DNA of 64,000 bases from Paenibacillus polymyxa M1 (GCF_000237325.1 NC_017542.1:5450501-5514500), one strand, 5' to 3'. Positions 43,430 through 52,570 are shown, counted from the stretch's first letter. Translations and numbers: made by a program. The notes: generated from the letters alone by a model not told the origin.

Positions 43430-45748
43430 ATGTCCATTAACGAACGATCTGCATTGTCGGGTTTGATTAGCAGTAATCTGGGTTATCCACGTATCGGTGG
43501 GAACCGGGAATGGAAGAAAGCACTGGAGCGCTTCTGGCAGGGTAGTATTGACGAAAGCGAACTGCATAGTGAGATGAAAAGATTGCGTCTGGAGCATCTG
43601 AGCAAGCAACGTGACAAAGGGATTGATCGCATTCCTGTCGGAGACTTCTCCTATTACGATCATGTGCTGGACACATCCGTGATGTTCGGTCTCGTCCCCG
43701 AACGCTTCAACTATCGTCCTACAGGTCCAATTCCTCTATCTGTGTATTTCGGGATCGCACGTGGGCAGAAGGGAGCTACTGCCAGTGAAATGACCAAATG
43801 GATGAATACCAATTACCACTACATCGTTCCCGAATTGGCAAATGCGGCTCCGGTGCTCACTGAAAACAAACCATTACTAGCTTATCGTGAAGCAAAGCAG
43901 GAGCTAGGCATTGAAGGTAAACCGGTTCTCATCGGTCCCTATTCATTTGTTGTTTTATCCAAAGGCTATGATCGTAAGGATCTCGCTTCTATTATACGAA
44001 CCTTCCAGCCTTTATACGCCCGAGTCTTGTCAGAGCTAGCAGCAGAAGGCGTTCAATGGGTCCAAATCGATGAACCTGTCCTGACCACCTCATTCCCGGC
44101 AGAGGATCTGGAGATTATTCAGGAGGTCTATGAAGCTTTGACCCAAGCTGCACCCTCGTTGAACATCATGCTGCAAACCTACTTTGGCAGCCTGGACCAT
44201 TATGAGCGTCTGACTGAACTTCCGGTACAGGGACTGGGTCTTGATTTTGTATACGATGATGGCGAAAATCTTCAGCATATATGCCAGCATGGCTTCCCTA
44301 AAGGGAAAACGCTGGGTGCTGGTGTCATTGACGGACGCAATATCTGGCGCAGCGACCTGAATGCCGTGGCTGCACTGTTGGACCAGTTAGCAGAACAGAC
44401 CACTGCCGCACAGCTTATCGTACAGCCATCGTGCAGTCTGCTGCATGTGCCGGTCAGTCTGGACGCAGAGCATAAGCTGGACCGAGAACTGGTGCATGCA
44501 CTAGCCTTTGCCGATGAAAAGCTGGATGAAATCGCAGTCTTGACGGCTGCACTTGGTAAGCACGATCCATCTGCAATTGCCAAGCTTGAGCAAAGTTCGG
44601 ATGCGGTAGCCCGCTTCAACCGCTCCGCGGCAAGGGTACAGACAGCTGCCGATTTGGCCGACCTGCTGGCAAAAGAGCCACTGTCACGCAGCGTTCCTTT
44701 CGCCGAGCGCCGGGTGATTCAGCAAAATAGGCTGAAGTTGCCCCCACTGCCTACGACGACCATCGGCAGTTTCCCGCAAACTGCTGAGGTCCGCAAGGCC
44801 CGTCTGCACTATCGCAAAGGAGAATGGTCTGCCGAGCAATATCGGACATTTATCCAACAGCAGATCAAGGAATGGATTGATATCCAAGAGGACATTGGCA
44901 TAGATGTGCTTGTACATGGGGAATTTGAACGGACCGACATGGTTGAATTTTTTGGCGAAAAGCTGAAAGGCTTTGCTTTTACACAAAACGGGTGGGTGCA
45001 GTCCTACGGCTCCCGCTGTGTTAAACCGCCGATCATTTACGGAGATGTGTCGTTCGATCAACCTATGACCGTGGAAGAGACGGCATTTGCTCAGTCGTTA
45101 ACCTCCAAGCCAGTTAAAGGGATGCTTACAGGCCCTGTGACCATTTTGAACTGGTCCTTTGAACGTAATGATATTCCACGCAGGCAAGTAGCTTTGCAGT
45201 TAGCTCTGGCATTACGGGCAGAGGTAGAGGCACTCGAACAAGCGGGTATTAGCATGATTCAGGTGGATGAACCCGCAATTCGTGAAGGGCTTCCGTTGAA
45301 AAAAGAACAACAGCAGGCCTATTTGGATTGGGCTGTTCAAGCCTTCCTTGTGACCACGGCCACCGCTCAGCCTGCGACCCAAATCCATACACACATGTGC
45401 TATTCCGAATTCCAGGATATGATCCAGTCCATTTCAGACATGGATGCCGACGTGATTTCTATTGAAACCTCTCGTAGCCACGGAGAACTGATTGTTAGCT
45501 TTGAGGATCAGGTTTACGACAAAGGCATCGGTCTGGGTGTATACGATATCCACAGTCCGCGCATTCCTGATGTATCAGAAATGCTAAGCATGATTCAGCG
45601 TGCCTTGCGCGTACTGCCATCAGATTTGTTCTGGGTTAATCCAGACTGTGGGCTGAAAACCCGTACCAAGGAGGAATCTGTTGCCGCATTGCGGCAAATG
45701 GTACAGGCGGCTCAAGCAGCCCGTGCCGTGCTGTCTGTATCCAACTAA
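43430..45748 (+). CDS. metE: Cobalamin-independent methionine synthase MetE
   Basis: A 772-residue protein of full family length. N-terminal half includes SNLGYPRIGGNREWKKALE; the catalytic C-terminal half has PTTTIGSFPQTAEVRKAR, VDEPAIREGLPLK and the zinc ligands in HTHMCYS and, near the end, VNPDCGLKTR. It transfers the methyl group of methyltetrahydrofolate (polyglutamate) to homocysteine. The riboswitch should silence it when cobalamin, and hence presumably a B12-dependent MetH, is available. Confidence 0.97.
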   Translation: MSINERSALSGLISSNLGYPRIGGNREWKKALERFWQGSIDESELHSEMKRLRLEHLSKQRDKGIDRIPVGDFSYYDHVLDTSVMFGLVPERFNYRPTGPIPLSVYFGIARGQKGATASEMTKWMNTNYHYIVPELANAAPVLTENKPLLAYREAKQELGIEGKPVLIGPYSFVVLSKGYDRKDLASIIRTFQPLYARVLSELAAEGVQWVQIDEPVLTTSFPAEDLEIIQEVYEALTQAAPSLNIMLQTYFGSLDHYERLTELPVQGLGLDFVYDDGENLQHICQHGFPKGKTLGAGVIDGRNIWRSDLNAVAALLDQLAEQTTAAQLIVQPSCSLLHVPVSLDAEHKLDRELVHALAFADEKLDEIAVLTAALGKHDPSAIAKLEQSSDAVARFNRSAARVQTAADLADLLAKEPLSRSVPFAERRVIQQNRLKLPPLPTTTIGSFPQTAEVRKARLHYRKGEWSAEQYRTFIQQQIKEWIDIQEDIGIDVLVHGEFERTDMVEFFGEKLKGFAFTQNGWVQSYGSRCVKPPIIYGDVSFDQPMTVEETAFAQSLTSKPVKGMLTGPVTILNWSFERNDIPRRQVALQLALALRAEVEALEQAGISMIQVDEPAIREGLPLKKEQQQAYLDWAVQAFLVTTATAQPATQIHTHMCYSEFQDMIQSISDMDADVISIETSRSHGELIVSFEDQVYDKGIGLGVYDIHSPRIPDVSEMLSMIQRALRVLPSDLFWVNPDCGLKTRTKEESVAALRQMVQAAQAARAVLSVSN

Positions 45749-45795
45749 TATATTTATCATATCCAATCGCGTCATCATGTCCACCATATCCTATT

Positions 45796-45830
45796 CCCTT
45801 TCGGTCTTTCTATTAGAGACCGGAAGGGGG
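45796..45830 (+). terminator. Probable terminator of metE
   Basis: Hairpin CCCTTTCGGTCT ... AGACCGGAAGGG between the convergent metE and 45838-46371 genes. The T-run (GTTTTATTT) is short. Confidence 0.6.
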
Positions 45831-45837
45831 GTTTTAT

Positions 45838-46371
45838 TTATTCCAAGTCATATAATGTATATGCACCTTGAATATGCTCGATTTTCATCTGCTTCAGATG
45901 TACACCTAAGCCATGTTCTCGATCCCAGGAACAACTAAAATTCAAATATAGTTCATCCTTTTCCGATGAGTCGGAAATCAGTATAGATATAAGCTGCATT
46001 CGATCCAGCAATTGCTCTGGTCGCTCCACATAAGGCGCATATTCATTAGGGTCCTCTCCCCATGAGCTGTATGCCTTCCGATACTTTTCCACTATGTCTA
46101 CATAATAATGGTGTATGGACTCCAATACTTGAGGATGGATCTCTGACGAACATGCCATATACGTCTCCCATGTCTTTTTTTGCAGCTCTGTAGGTTCTTC
46201 TATAGTCTGTGCCTGTTCTTCAGAGTCGGCTCCCACGATAAATTCAGCTTCTATCTCCGATGGCTGCCCGCAAAAATCAAGATGTACCACACCACGTAGT
46301 ACAACCTCCTCCGACACATCCCAAGTCTCATCATCCTGTTCCAATTCCCTATACCAGTGTTTCCAGTCCAT
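45838..46371 (-). CDS. Acidic hypothetical protein (DUF6985-like)
   Basis: A 177-residue, strongly acidic soluble protein. It begins MDWKHWYRELEQDDETWDVS and has FSCSWDREHGLGVHLKQMKIEHI near the C-terminus, a pattern I associate with DUF6985-type proteins of Firmicutes, some of which occur near toxin-immunity genes. Nothing in the neighbourhood supports an immunity role here. No signal peptide or membrane segment. Confidence 0.75.
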   Translation of the reverse strand: MDWKHWYRELEQDDETWDVSEEVVLRGVVHLDFCGQPSEIEAEFIVGADSEEQAQTIEEPTELQKKTWETYMACSSEIHPQVLESIHHYYVDIVEKYRKAYSSWGEDPNEYAPYVERPEQLLDRMQLISILISDSSEKDELYLNFSCSWDREHGLGVHLKQMKIEHIQGAYTLYDLE

Positions 46372-46751
46372 CCTTTATCCACCTCTTCATCATAGGTAAT
46401 CTTTAACTCTATCGAACACTTTACAATCTATCATTTTAATGAATCAAATTAAAGTAACATCCTATGGGGCCACCCAGCCAGAAATCGAGAATTTTCCAAA
46501 TGAAACTACTTTATTCTACAAGATTCGCTATTCATGTAAGCCTTAAAGAAAGAAAACCAGCCCATTTTGACCCGAAGATTTTATTATTAAAAATTTAGTA
46601 CCTTGCATTAATCAGTACATGATGTTAAATTATACCTGACTACTGATTTATAATCAGTACCCGTGACAAATTATGCACAAACACACGTTTCTTCCCCTTA
46701 TTCCGAACGACACCTATGAATTATGATTACATCAGGAAGGGAGCATCGCTC
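46372..46751. promoter_or_regulatory. Intergenic region with padR promoter and palindromic operator
   Basis: No gene seen in these 380 bases. TTAAAT (46625-46630) and TATAAT (46649-46654), 18 bases apart, form a plausible promoter. TATAAT is covered by a palindrome TACTGATT-tat-AATCAGTA (46641-46659, 8-bp arms). A half-site copy AATCAGTA is at 46610-46617. This is the expected arrangement for PadR autorepression. Confidence 0.55.
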
Positions 46752-47081
46752 GTGAATGTGAACATCCAATTCAAAAAAGGGGTACTGGAACTATGCGTTC
46801 TAGTTCTAATTGGACGTAGAGACCGCTATGGCTACGAATTGGCTCAAGCCGTCTCCCGTCATATCGAAGTAGCAGAGGGAGCCCTATATCCACTGCTTCG
46901 CCGTCTGGTATCAGAGGGATACTGCACGACGTATTTACAGGAATCGACCGAGGGTCCGCCCCGTAAATATTATCGGCTAACCGATACCGGTAGCCATTAT
47001 ACAAGACTACTTACACGGGAATGGAATGATTTTGTCCATCATGTCGCAAGCCTACTGGAGGAAGGAAATTCCGATGAATAG
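46752..47081 (+). CDS. PadR family transcriptional regulator
   Basis: A 109-residue PadR-type winged helix: KKGVLELCVLVLIGRRDRYGYEL, EGALYPLLRRLVSEGYCTT and GPPRKYYRLTDTG segments. GTG at 46752 is preferred because GGGAG lies 8 bases upstream; an ATG 12 codons earlier has no RBS. It is followed with overlap by DUF1700 and DUF4097 genes, a widespread three-gene module in Firmicutes thought to sense envelope stress, in which PadR controls the operon. Confidence 0.9.
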   Translation: MNVNIQFKKGVLELCVLVLIGRRDRYGYELAQAVSRHIEVAEGALYPLLRRLVSEGYCTTYLQESTEGPPRKYYRLTDTGSHYTRLLTREWNDFVHHVASLLEEGNSDE

Positions 47082-47625
47082 AAAACAGTTTCTTACAGAG
47101 GTGGAACAGCGTCTTTCTCCTCTCCCTGCAGAGGTACGCCATGAGCTGCTTAGTGATTTGAGCCAGCATTTTGACTACGGGTTGGTTAATGGCAAAAGCG
47201 AAAGTGAGATTGCCCATGAACTGGGTAACCCAGAAGATATTGCTCGAGAAGCGTTGGATGTTCCCAATGCAGCCTGGAACGCTTCTCCTCCGCTTCGCCA
47301 GGGCAGCTTTGCTCGCAATATTTTTACTTTCCTAGGGCTGTTGTTTCTCAATTTGCTAATCTCCATCCCGATTATGGCTACCCTATGGGCAGTATGGGCT
47401 TCATTGGCTGTGGTATCGATCAGCTTCATTGTAGCCCCCCTTCTCGCTGTTACTGATTATGCGCTAAACAGCACCTTTTACCCGGCCAAATTCTTTTTCT
47501 CTATCACGTTGACGGGTATAGGTCTATTGCTGCTGCCTGGAGTACGTTATCTCTTACTCCTTATGGTCAAGAGCACAGTACGATACTGGAAATGGAATCA
47601 GACTACCCTGAGGGGAGCTTACTAA
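47074..47625 (+). CDS. DUF1700 family membrane protein
   Basis: A 183-residue protein. The N-terminal 65 residues are helical and soluble (MNRKQFLTEVEQRLSPLPAEVRHELLSDLSQHFD; ELGNPEDIARE), typical of DUF1700/HAAS domains, followed by two or more membrane helices. ATG at 47074 overlaps the padR stop by 8 bases and has GGAGGAAGG upstream. Function unknown; part of the PadR-DUF1700-DUF4097 module. Confidence 0.9.
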   Translation: MNRKQFLTEVEQRLSPLPAEVRHELLSDLSQHFDYGLVNGKSESEIAHELGNPEDIAREALDVPNAAWNASPPLRQGSFARNIFTFLGLLFLNLLISIPIMATLWAVWASLAVVSISFIVAPLLAVTDYALNSTFYPAKFFFSITLTGIGLLLLPGVRYLLLLMVKSTVRYWKWNQTTLRGAY

Positions 47626-47629
47626 AAAC

Positions 47630-48481
47630 ATGAATAAAAAGTGGTTTATTGCAGCAGGTCTGTGCATTGTCATCGGTGCAGCCGGAATGGTGGCCTACGG
47701 TGCTCCATGGAATCAACAAGTAATGAAAGAAACAACAGCTATAAATAAAAAGTGGACATTCACACGTGGTCAGCTACAAAACCTGAAAGTGGACAGTTCT
47801 GATAATGTTTCTATTTTGTTCACTCCTGGCTCTGGTGACCAAGGTACGATACGCATCAGCGGAGAAGTTCAGACAAAAGTCGCCGACCAAATTCATAATG
47901 CCCAAATTGAGAACGGTAAGCTTACCATTCAATCGGAGCCGGCCCCTTCCTTGTCATTCTTTTCGATCACTCCTGATTTGGATCAAACGATTACCGTAGA
48001 GATGCCCTCTGGCGAAACACTAACTGACCTACAGGTAGATGCACACTCAGGGAATGTAAAGCTTCAAGATGCCTCTGTGAAAAACACTTCTATCACCGCT
48101 ACTTCAGGCACTGCCGAGATTACAAACCTCCAAAGTACCCACCTGATCGCAAATTTAACATCCGGCAATTTTACAGCCAGTCAGCTTGCAGCAGATATGG
48201 AGTTAAAGCTTACTTCAGGTGATGTTACCATTCGCGATTATAGCGGTAATGGTCTTCTCTCCCTAACCTCAGGGGAGACAAATATTACACAACGGGCCGT
48301 AGCCAACTTGGAAGTGAATGCTGATTCTGGTGACGTGAAGATTAAGCAAGCTCCCGATTTTAAAGGTGTTTATAATGTCCGCTCTGACTCTGGGAGTGTC
48401 AATACTCCCGAATCTGTTCCCGGTAGTGTGAACGTGATTAAGGTCGAAACCACTTCAGGAGATATTGATATTTCCAAATAG
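47630..48481 (+). CDS. DUF4097-type beta-strand-repeat protein
   Basis: A 283-residue protein with an N-terminal signal or anchor helix (WFIAAGLCIVIGAAGMVAYG) and a long region of regular repeats with the pattern T-S-G-D/N-V-x-I/L (for example LKLTSGDVTIRD, VNADSGDVKIKQ, VETTSGDIDISK), forming a right-handed beta-solenoid as in adhesin-like DUF4097 proteins. Expected outside the membrane. It starts 4 bases after the DUF1700 gene. Biological role unknown. Confidence 0.9.
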   Translation: MNKKWFIAAGLCIVIGAAGMVAYGAPWNQQVMKETTAINKKWTFTRGQLQNLKVDSSDNVSILFTPGSGDQGTIRISGEVQTKVADQIHNAQIENGKLTIQSEPAPSLSFFSITPDLDQTITVEMPSGETLTDLQVDAHSGNVKLQDASVKNTSITATSGTAEITNLQSTHLIANLTSGNFTASQLAADMELKLTSGDVTIRDYSGNGLLSLTSGETNITQRAVANLEVNADSGDVKIKQAPDFKGVYNVRSDSGSVNTPESVPGSVNVIKVETTSGDIDISK

Positions 48482-48600
48482 AGACCTCTAAATGAATGCC
48501 TCATTAGAGGCGAAGTTTGGTTCAAGGGGTTCAACCTAGTATAATGAAACCATGTGCTCAGATGCACAACCACGTTATATAGTGATAAGGAGGAGACTGG

Positions 48601-49320
48601 ATGGAACTTAAGAACAAAACAGCCATTATTACAGGAGCCAGCAAAGGAATCGGTAAGGCAATTGCCGAAACTTTGGCCAAGGAAGGCGTTAATCTGGGGT
48701 TAATCTCACGCACATTGACCGACCTACAAAAGCTGCAGGATTCACTGGGGAGTACATACGGTGTGAAAGTGGTGAGTGCTGTTGCGGATATATCCGATCG
48801 CACACAGGCCGCTGCCGCTGTAGCTTCACTGGAGCATGAACTGGGTGCCGTCGATATTTTGATCAACAATGCAGGCATCGCCACCTTCGGCACAGTCGCA
48901 GATATGGACCCCGAAGAGTGGGAACGTATTATTCGCGTAAACCTGATGGGAACCTATTATGTGACACACGCCGCTCTTCCAAGCATGCTGGCGCAACAGA
49001 GCGGAAATATTATTAACATTTCCTCCACAGCAGGAGAACGAGGTTTTGCAACAGGCTCTGCATATTGCGCATCCAAATTTGCTTTGATGGGATTCACGGA
49101 AGCACTGATGCAGGAAGTTCGCAAATCCAACATTCGGGTTACCGCGCTGACACCAAGCACGGTCAATACAGAATTGGCTGTAAATGCGGGATTGCCTATT
49201 GGTGACGAGGACCGCATGCTTCAGCCGCAGGATTTGGCCGATCTGACGTTAGCTGCATTGAAGCTGCCGCCACGGGTTCAATTAAAAGTAGCCGGCATTT
49301 GGACAACCAACCCACAGTAA
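48601..49320 (+). CDS. SDR family oxidoreductase (3-ketoacyl-ACP reductase-like)
   Basis: A 239-residue short-chain dehydrogenase: TGASKGIGKA cofactor motif at 11-20, NNAG near 91-94 and the YxxxK catalytic pair within AYCASKFAL near 154-161. NADP preference is suggested by Ser-Arg after the second strand (LISRTL). FabG-like members of this type are often paralogs not dedicated to fatty-acid synthesis. AAGGAGG lies upstream of the ATG. Monocistronic, with a terminator at 49355-49397. Confidence 0.92.
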   Translation: MELKNKTAIITGASKGIGKAIAETLAKEGVNLGLISRTLTDLQKLQDSLGSTYGVKVVSAVADISDRTQAAAAVASLEHELGAVDILINNAGIATFGTVADMDPEEWERIIRVNLMGTYYVTHAALPSMLAQQSGNIINISSTAGERGFATGSAYCASKFALMGFTEALMQEVRKSNIRVTALTPSTVNTELAVNAGLPIGDEDRMLQPQDLADLTLAALKLPPRVQLKVAGIWTTNPQ

Positions 49321-49354
49321 TTCGACATGACATCTTAGATTCATTGGCTGCACC

Positions 49355-49397
49355 AAGCTCCGGCAGACGTAATTGTTCGTCATGCCGGAGCTTTTTT
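49355..49397 (+). terminator. Intrinsic terminator after the SDR gene
   Basis: Arms AAGCTCCGGCA / TGCCGGAGCTT (49355-49365 / 49383-49393) extended by ACG/CGT, followed by a run of seven T. Confidence 0.9.
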
Positions 49398-49502
49398 TAG
49401 GATAGCTATACCAAAACAAACTTTAATATAAGCGCTTTGTACTTCCAGCATACATAACATACAATTCCTGCAACCATAAGCGCATTCCAAGAAAGGGGAA
49501 AA

Positions 49503-49943
49503 ATGATGAAGAACACAGGAATGACACGACCACTAGACCATTTGGGACGCATTGTGCTACCCAAAGAACTACGCACTTCTATGAATATTAATATTGGAGA
49601 TGCCCTCGATTTTTTTATTACACCAGAGGGACTGATGATTCGCAAATATACGGGGGTTTCTTGTTATTTTTGTGGCGCCGTTGATCATTTAAGCTATTTC
49701 AGAGATCATCTGATCTGCAAGAGTTGTATTGAAAACCTGAAGAGCGATAATCCCTCCAGTCATTTGAGTGAAGCACGTCCTGTCCAGCCGAAGAAAAGAA
49801 GAAGCTACAGGAATCAGAATGAGCTCCTGAATAAACTAAAGCAGCTCATGGAGGAATACCCTAATGTCTCTCAAAAAGAATTAGCCGAAATGCTGGAATT
49901 GTCTCAAGGTCGTGTGTCACAGCTTAAAAAGCTGCTCCTTTGA
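49503..49943 (+). CDS. AbrB-type regulator with Cys4 motif and C-terminal HTH (paralog 3)
   Basis: A 146-residue protein closest to paralog 2: GMTRPLDHLGRIVLPKELR at the N-terminus, CYFC...CKSC near 54-75, a basic linker (KKRRSYRNQ) and the C-terminal HTH NVSQKELAEMLELSQGRVSQ. AAAGGGG precedes two consecutive ATGs (49503, 49506). The conserved third domain in all three copies argues that it is functional, perhaps a second DNA contact. Confidence 0.9.
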   Translation: MMKNTGMTRPLDHLGRIVLPKELRTSMNINIGDALDFFITPEGLMIRKYTGVSCYFCGAVDHLSYFRDHLICKSCIENLKSDNPSSHLSEARPVQPKKRRSYRNQNELLNKLKQLMEEYPNVSQKELAEMLELSQGRVSQLKKLLL

Positions 49944-49975
49944 ATCTGTCTGTCCACCTCGTTTGTTAAAAACAA

Positions 49976-50000
49976 ATAAAAAAAGAGCCTAACGGCTCTT
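49976..50000 (-). terminator. Intrinsic terminator of the metalloprotease-like gene
   Basis: Hairpin AAGAGCC-taac-GGCTCTT followed on the minus strand by TTTTTTTATTT. It lies 14 bases after the stop of the 50014-50472 gene. Confidence 0.8.
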
Positions 50001-50013
50001 GGATCATTCATCA

Positions 50014-50472
50014 TTACGCAATGTCAGACTGCTCCATAATCGGGACTCGATAGGCAAGCAGGGACTCGTCTATTACGGCAGAAATAAACGTTGCTTCTAT
50101 TTCAGGCACCAGTCTAAGCGCATAGTTCCATGCGTTTTCCTCAATTTGCAGCGCAAGCCGTTGCCGGGTCCCGATCCCGTTCTCTTGCTCCATCGCATCG
50201 GAGAGGCCCTCTAATTCAGTATCGGCGGCGTGCCCGATCTCATGCGCAAGCACAACCGTAAAATACTCCTCAACTCGATCTGCGCTGCCGAACAACTGTA
50301 AACATTGTGTTTCGATAACATCCGTATACATGGTAATGGCGTGAGCATGCATGGCATATTTGCCCCCAATCAGCCGTCCACCAGGAAAACGTTTCTCCAG
50401 CTTAACTGTTACGCCTATAGCAGCTCGTTCCAAAAGCTCAGCGACAATGCGCTCTGCCTGATTTCTCTCCAA
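50014..50472 (-). CDS. Putative HExxH zinc metalloprotease-like protein
   Basis: A protein of about 152 residues with a zincin motif: VVLAHEIGHAADTE, with His, Glu, His positioned as HExxH, and a downstream EENAWNYAL stretch whose Glu could be the third metal ligand. This resembles the minimal metallopeptidase fold seen in ImmA/IrrE-like and M48-like proteins, but no family is assigned with confidence. TTG at 50472 has GAGGAG 10 bases upstream; a TTG six codons earlier lacks an RBS. No signal peptide. Confidence 0.75.
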   Translation of the reverse strand: MERNQAERIVAELLERAAIGVTVKLEKRFPGGRLIGGKYAMHAHAITMYTDVIETQCLQLFGSADRVEEYFTVVLAHEIGHAADTELEGLSDAMEQENGIGTRQRLALQIEENAWNYALRLVPEIEATFISAVIDESLLAYRVPIMEQSDIA

Positions 50473-50593
50473 CTTAGCTTCGCTCCTCAAACCAAGATAT
50501 ATAAAGTTATATGTACGATATAACTTATGAAATTATGAATGTACTCATACAATACACAGTACGATATTATACCTTTTTACAAAGGAGAATACC

Positions 50594-50767
50594 ATGCCAG
50601 AAGATTATTATATCGGCTGGGGAACGCTTGCCCTTATTAATGCCGGCTTCGCACAGTCCAAAAATCGGAGCAGGCTTAACTGGTTTGTGCTCTCACTACT
50701 CATAGGGCCGATCGCGACCCTATTGATCGTTGTATGGGATACACCGGAGTCCAGATCCAACAATTAG
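50594..50767 (+). CDS. Small single-pass membrane protein
   Basis: A 57-residue protein starting MPEDYYIGWGTLALINAGFA, with a hydrophobic helix WFVLSLLIGPIATLLIVVW and a polar tail. AAAGGAG lies 8 bases before the ATG, which supports translation. It ends 13 bases before the convergent end of the NOS gene. Function unknown; resembles short phospholipase-D-nuclease-N-terminal-like or superinfection-type membrane peptides only in topology. Confidence 0.65.
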   Translation: MPEDYYIGWGTLALINAGFAQSKNRSRLNWFVLSLLIGPIATLLIVVWDTPESRSNN

Positions 50768-50779
50768 TCTCCCGTTAGG

Positions 50780-51943
50780 TTATCCAGAATGAAAAGGACA
50801 GCCTTGCGGCTTCTGCGGCAGCGCTGCATCTGTTGTTGGTTTAGCCTGTCTCGTCATATATGGCTTTTCCTGAACTCCGAAATTCGGCTTCACAAGCCGA
50901 TTATCGTAAGAACTATGAAAAATATGCGTGGTTGCTGGTGACAACGGTGGGATCAGCCACGTCCAATTACCTGTCAGCACGCGACCAGCCTTGGCTTCCC
51001 GTTCCTCAAACAACTTGAATTGTGCTGCTGCGGTATGATGATCGACAATGCTGACCCCCGCTTTTTTAAAAGAATGCAGCACAGCAATGTTCAACTCTAC
51101 CAGCGCCCGATCACGCCATAGCGTTGTTTCACTCGTCGTATCCAGCCCCATCAGTTTTGCCACCTGTGGCAACATATTATAGCGGAAGGTATCCGCAAAA
51201 TTACGGGCACCGATTTCTGTCCCCATATACCAGCCGTTAAATGGAGCTGCTGTATAGATGATACCGCCAATCTCCAGCGTCATATCTGAAATCATAGGCA
51301 CAGCATACCAGCGCAATCCCAGAGAGGCTATATACGAGAGTTCCGGATGCTCAATGGGCACCTCCATCACCAAATGTTCAGGAATATCAAAGAGCTTGGG
51401 AGGTTGGCCTCCCGCTTCCACAACTAGCGGCAATATATCAAAAGCAGTCATTGCTCCTTGCCACCCCAAATCCCTACAAGCATTCGTAAAATCCACTGAG
51501 ATCGGATCCCCGATGACCCCTTGATCCGTTTCATATCCAGCATAACGAATGAGTTGATGGTTCCAAATACGAATATTCGGCTGGCCCGGCTGGGATGCGC
51601 GGAATACAGTAAGCGTAGGCTTAATTTTACCGCCATTCGTTCCTATGCGGATATGCTCCAATAGCTCGTGAACTACTTGCGTCGCATCTGACGCTCCACG
51701 TGCATCCCTGACCAAAAGCTTGTCCCAAAACAAGCGACCGATACAACGATTGCTATTCCGCCAAGCCATAAGTGCCCCGTGTTCCAGCTCTTCGTAAGTA
51801 TGATCGTACGTTCCAATAGTCTCTATGTCGTGACGAATATCAAGAAGCCGGGCTTCCGCATCATCGCGGCTTCGGCCCAGCTCCTCATAACATGTATATA
51901 TAAACTGCTCCGCTTCATGCAAAAGCTGTTGTTTCACTTCCAC
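50780..51943 (-). CDS. nos: Bacterial nitric oxide synthase oxygenase
   Basis: A 387-residue oxygenase-only NOS. The heme-thiolate ligand is Cys67 in WRNSNRCIGR, and the substrate-binding Glu lies in WYMGTEIGARNFAD near 239-252. The long GGKIKPTLTVF, RYAGYET and FDIPEHLVMEVPI stretches are typical of bNOS. It oxidises arginine to citrulline and NO, using electrons from a generic flavodoxin or reductase. In Bacillus NO protects from oxidative stress and antibiotics; the divergent Dps gene next door fits a stress setting. GTG start with GGGG upstream. Confidence 0.96.
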   Translation of the reverse strand: MEVKQQLLHEAEQFIYTCYEELGRSRDDAEARLLDIRHDIETIGTYDHTYEELEHGALMAWRNSNRCIGRLFWDKLLVRDARGASDATQVVHELLEHIRIGTNGGKIKPTLTVFRASQPGQPNIRIWNHQLIRYAGYETDQGVIGDPISVDFTNACRDLGWQGAMTAFDILPLVVEAGGQPPKLFDIPEHLVMEVPIEHPELSYIASLGLRWYAVPMISDMTLEIGGIIYTAAPFNGWYMGTEIGARNFADTFRYNMLPQVAKLMGLDTTSETTLWRDRALVELNIAVLHSFKKAGVSIVDHHTAAAQFKLFEEREAKAGRVLTGNWTWLIPPLSPATTHIFHSSYDNRLVKPNFGVQEKPYMTRQAKPTTDAALPQKPQGCPFHSG

Positions 51944-52093
51944 AACCTACACCCCATCCCGGTAGCTCACTTCCTTATGAGCCTATGGTCTTCCATGCCT
52001 ATTCTTCATTATACTCCAGCGGCAGGCTGGAACCAACGGGATGTATAGCTTGTTCACCTGATCTCCATATACGTGGAAATCACTCCCAGAAAT

Positions 52094-52570
52094 TTATCCC
52101 AAATATGCTGTAAGCATCCAGATATGTTTATCCATTTCTTCTCTCAAGCCATTCAGAAGATCCTCTGTTGCTTTGTCCTGTGCCGCTTCTGCTGCTTCCA
52201 TACCACTAGCCAATTCAACAGTAATCGTTTTAAAATCAGCTACAACGGCCTTCACCATATCTTCGGCTGTCTGCTCGCCTGCGGACTCCTGAATAGCTGA
52301 CAGTTGCAAATGCTCCTTCAAGGTCGCAGCAGGACGACCGCCAATAGCCAACAAACGTTCAGCAATCGTATCCAGATTAGCTGTTGCTTCATTATAAAGC
52401 TCCTCGAATTTAGCATGCAGTGTGAAGAATTTAGGTCCTTTTACATACCAGTGAAAATAATGCAGCTTTGTGTACAGTACAGACCAGGTAGCCACGTGAC
52501 GGTTTAAAGCCTTGTGCAGTTCTTGAATAGCCTCTTGTGTAGGTGCGTTCGTATGATTTAATGTACTCAT
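52094..52570 (-). CDS. dps: Dps/MrgA family ferritin-like protein
   Basis: A 158-residue Dps protein. The ferroxidase-site pattern is present: KLHYFHWYVKGPKFFTLHAKFEELYNE (about 37-63), followed by DTIAERLLAIGGRP. It stores iron using hydrogen peroxide and protects DNA. GAGGGG lies 9 bases upstream of the ATG. A Per-box-like dyad upstream (52686-52704) suggests PerR control as for MrgA. Confidence 0.95.
   Translation of the reverse strand: MSTLNHTNAPTQEAIQELHKALNRHVATWSVLYTKLHYFHWYVKGPKFFTLHAKFEELYNEATANLDTIAERLLAIGGRPAATLKEHLQLSAIQESAGEQTAEDMVKAVVADFKTITVELASGMEAAEAAQDKATEDLLNGLREEMDKHIWMLTAYLG

Noticed and set aside
43349..43663. Minus-strand frame across the metE start
   Set aside because: Antisense to the metE leader and N-terminus; no RBS or recognisable domain.
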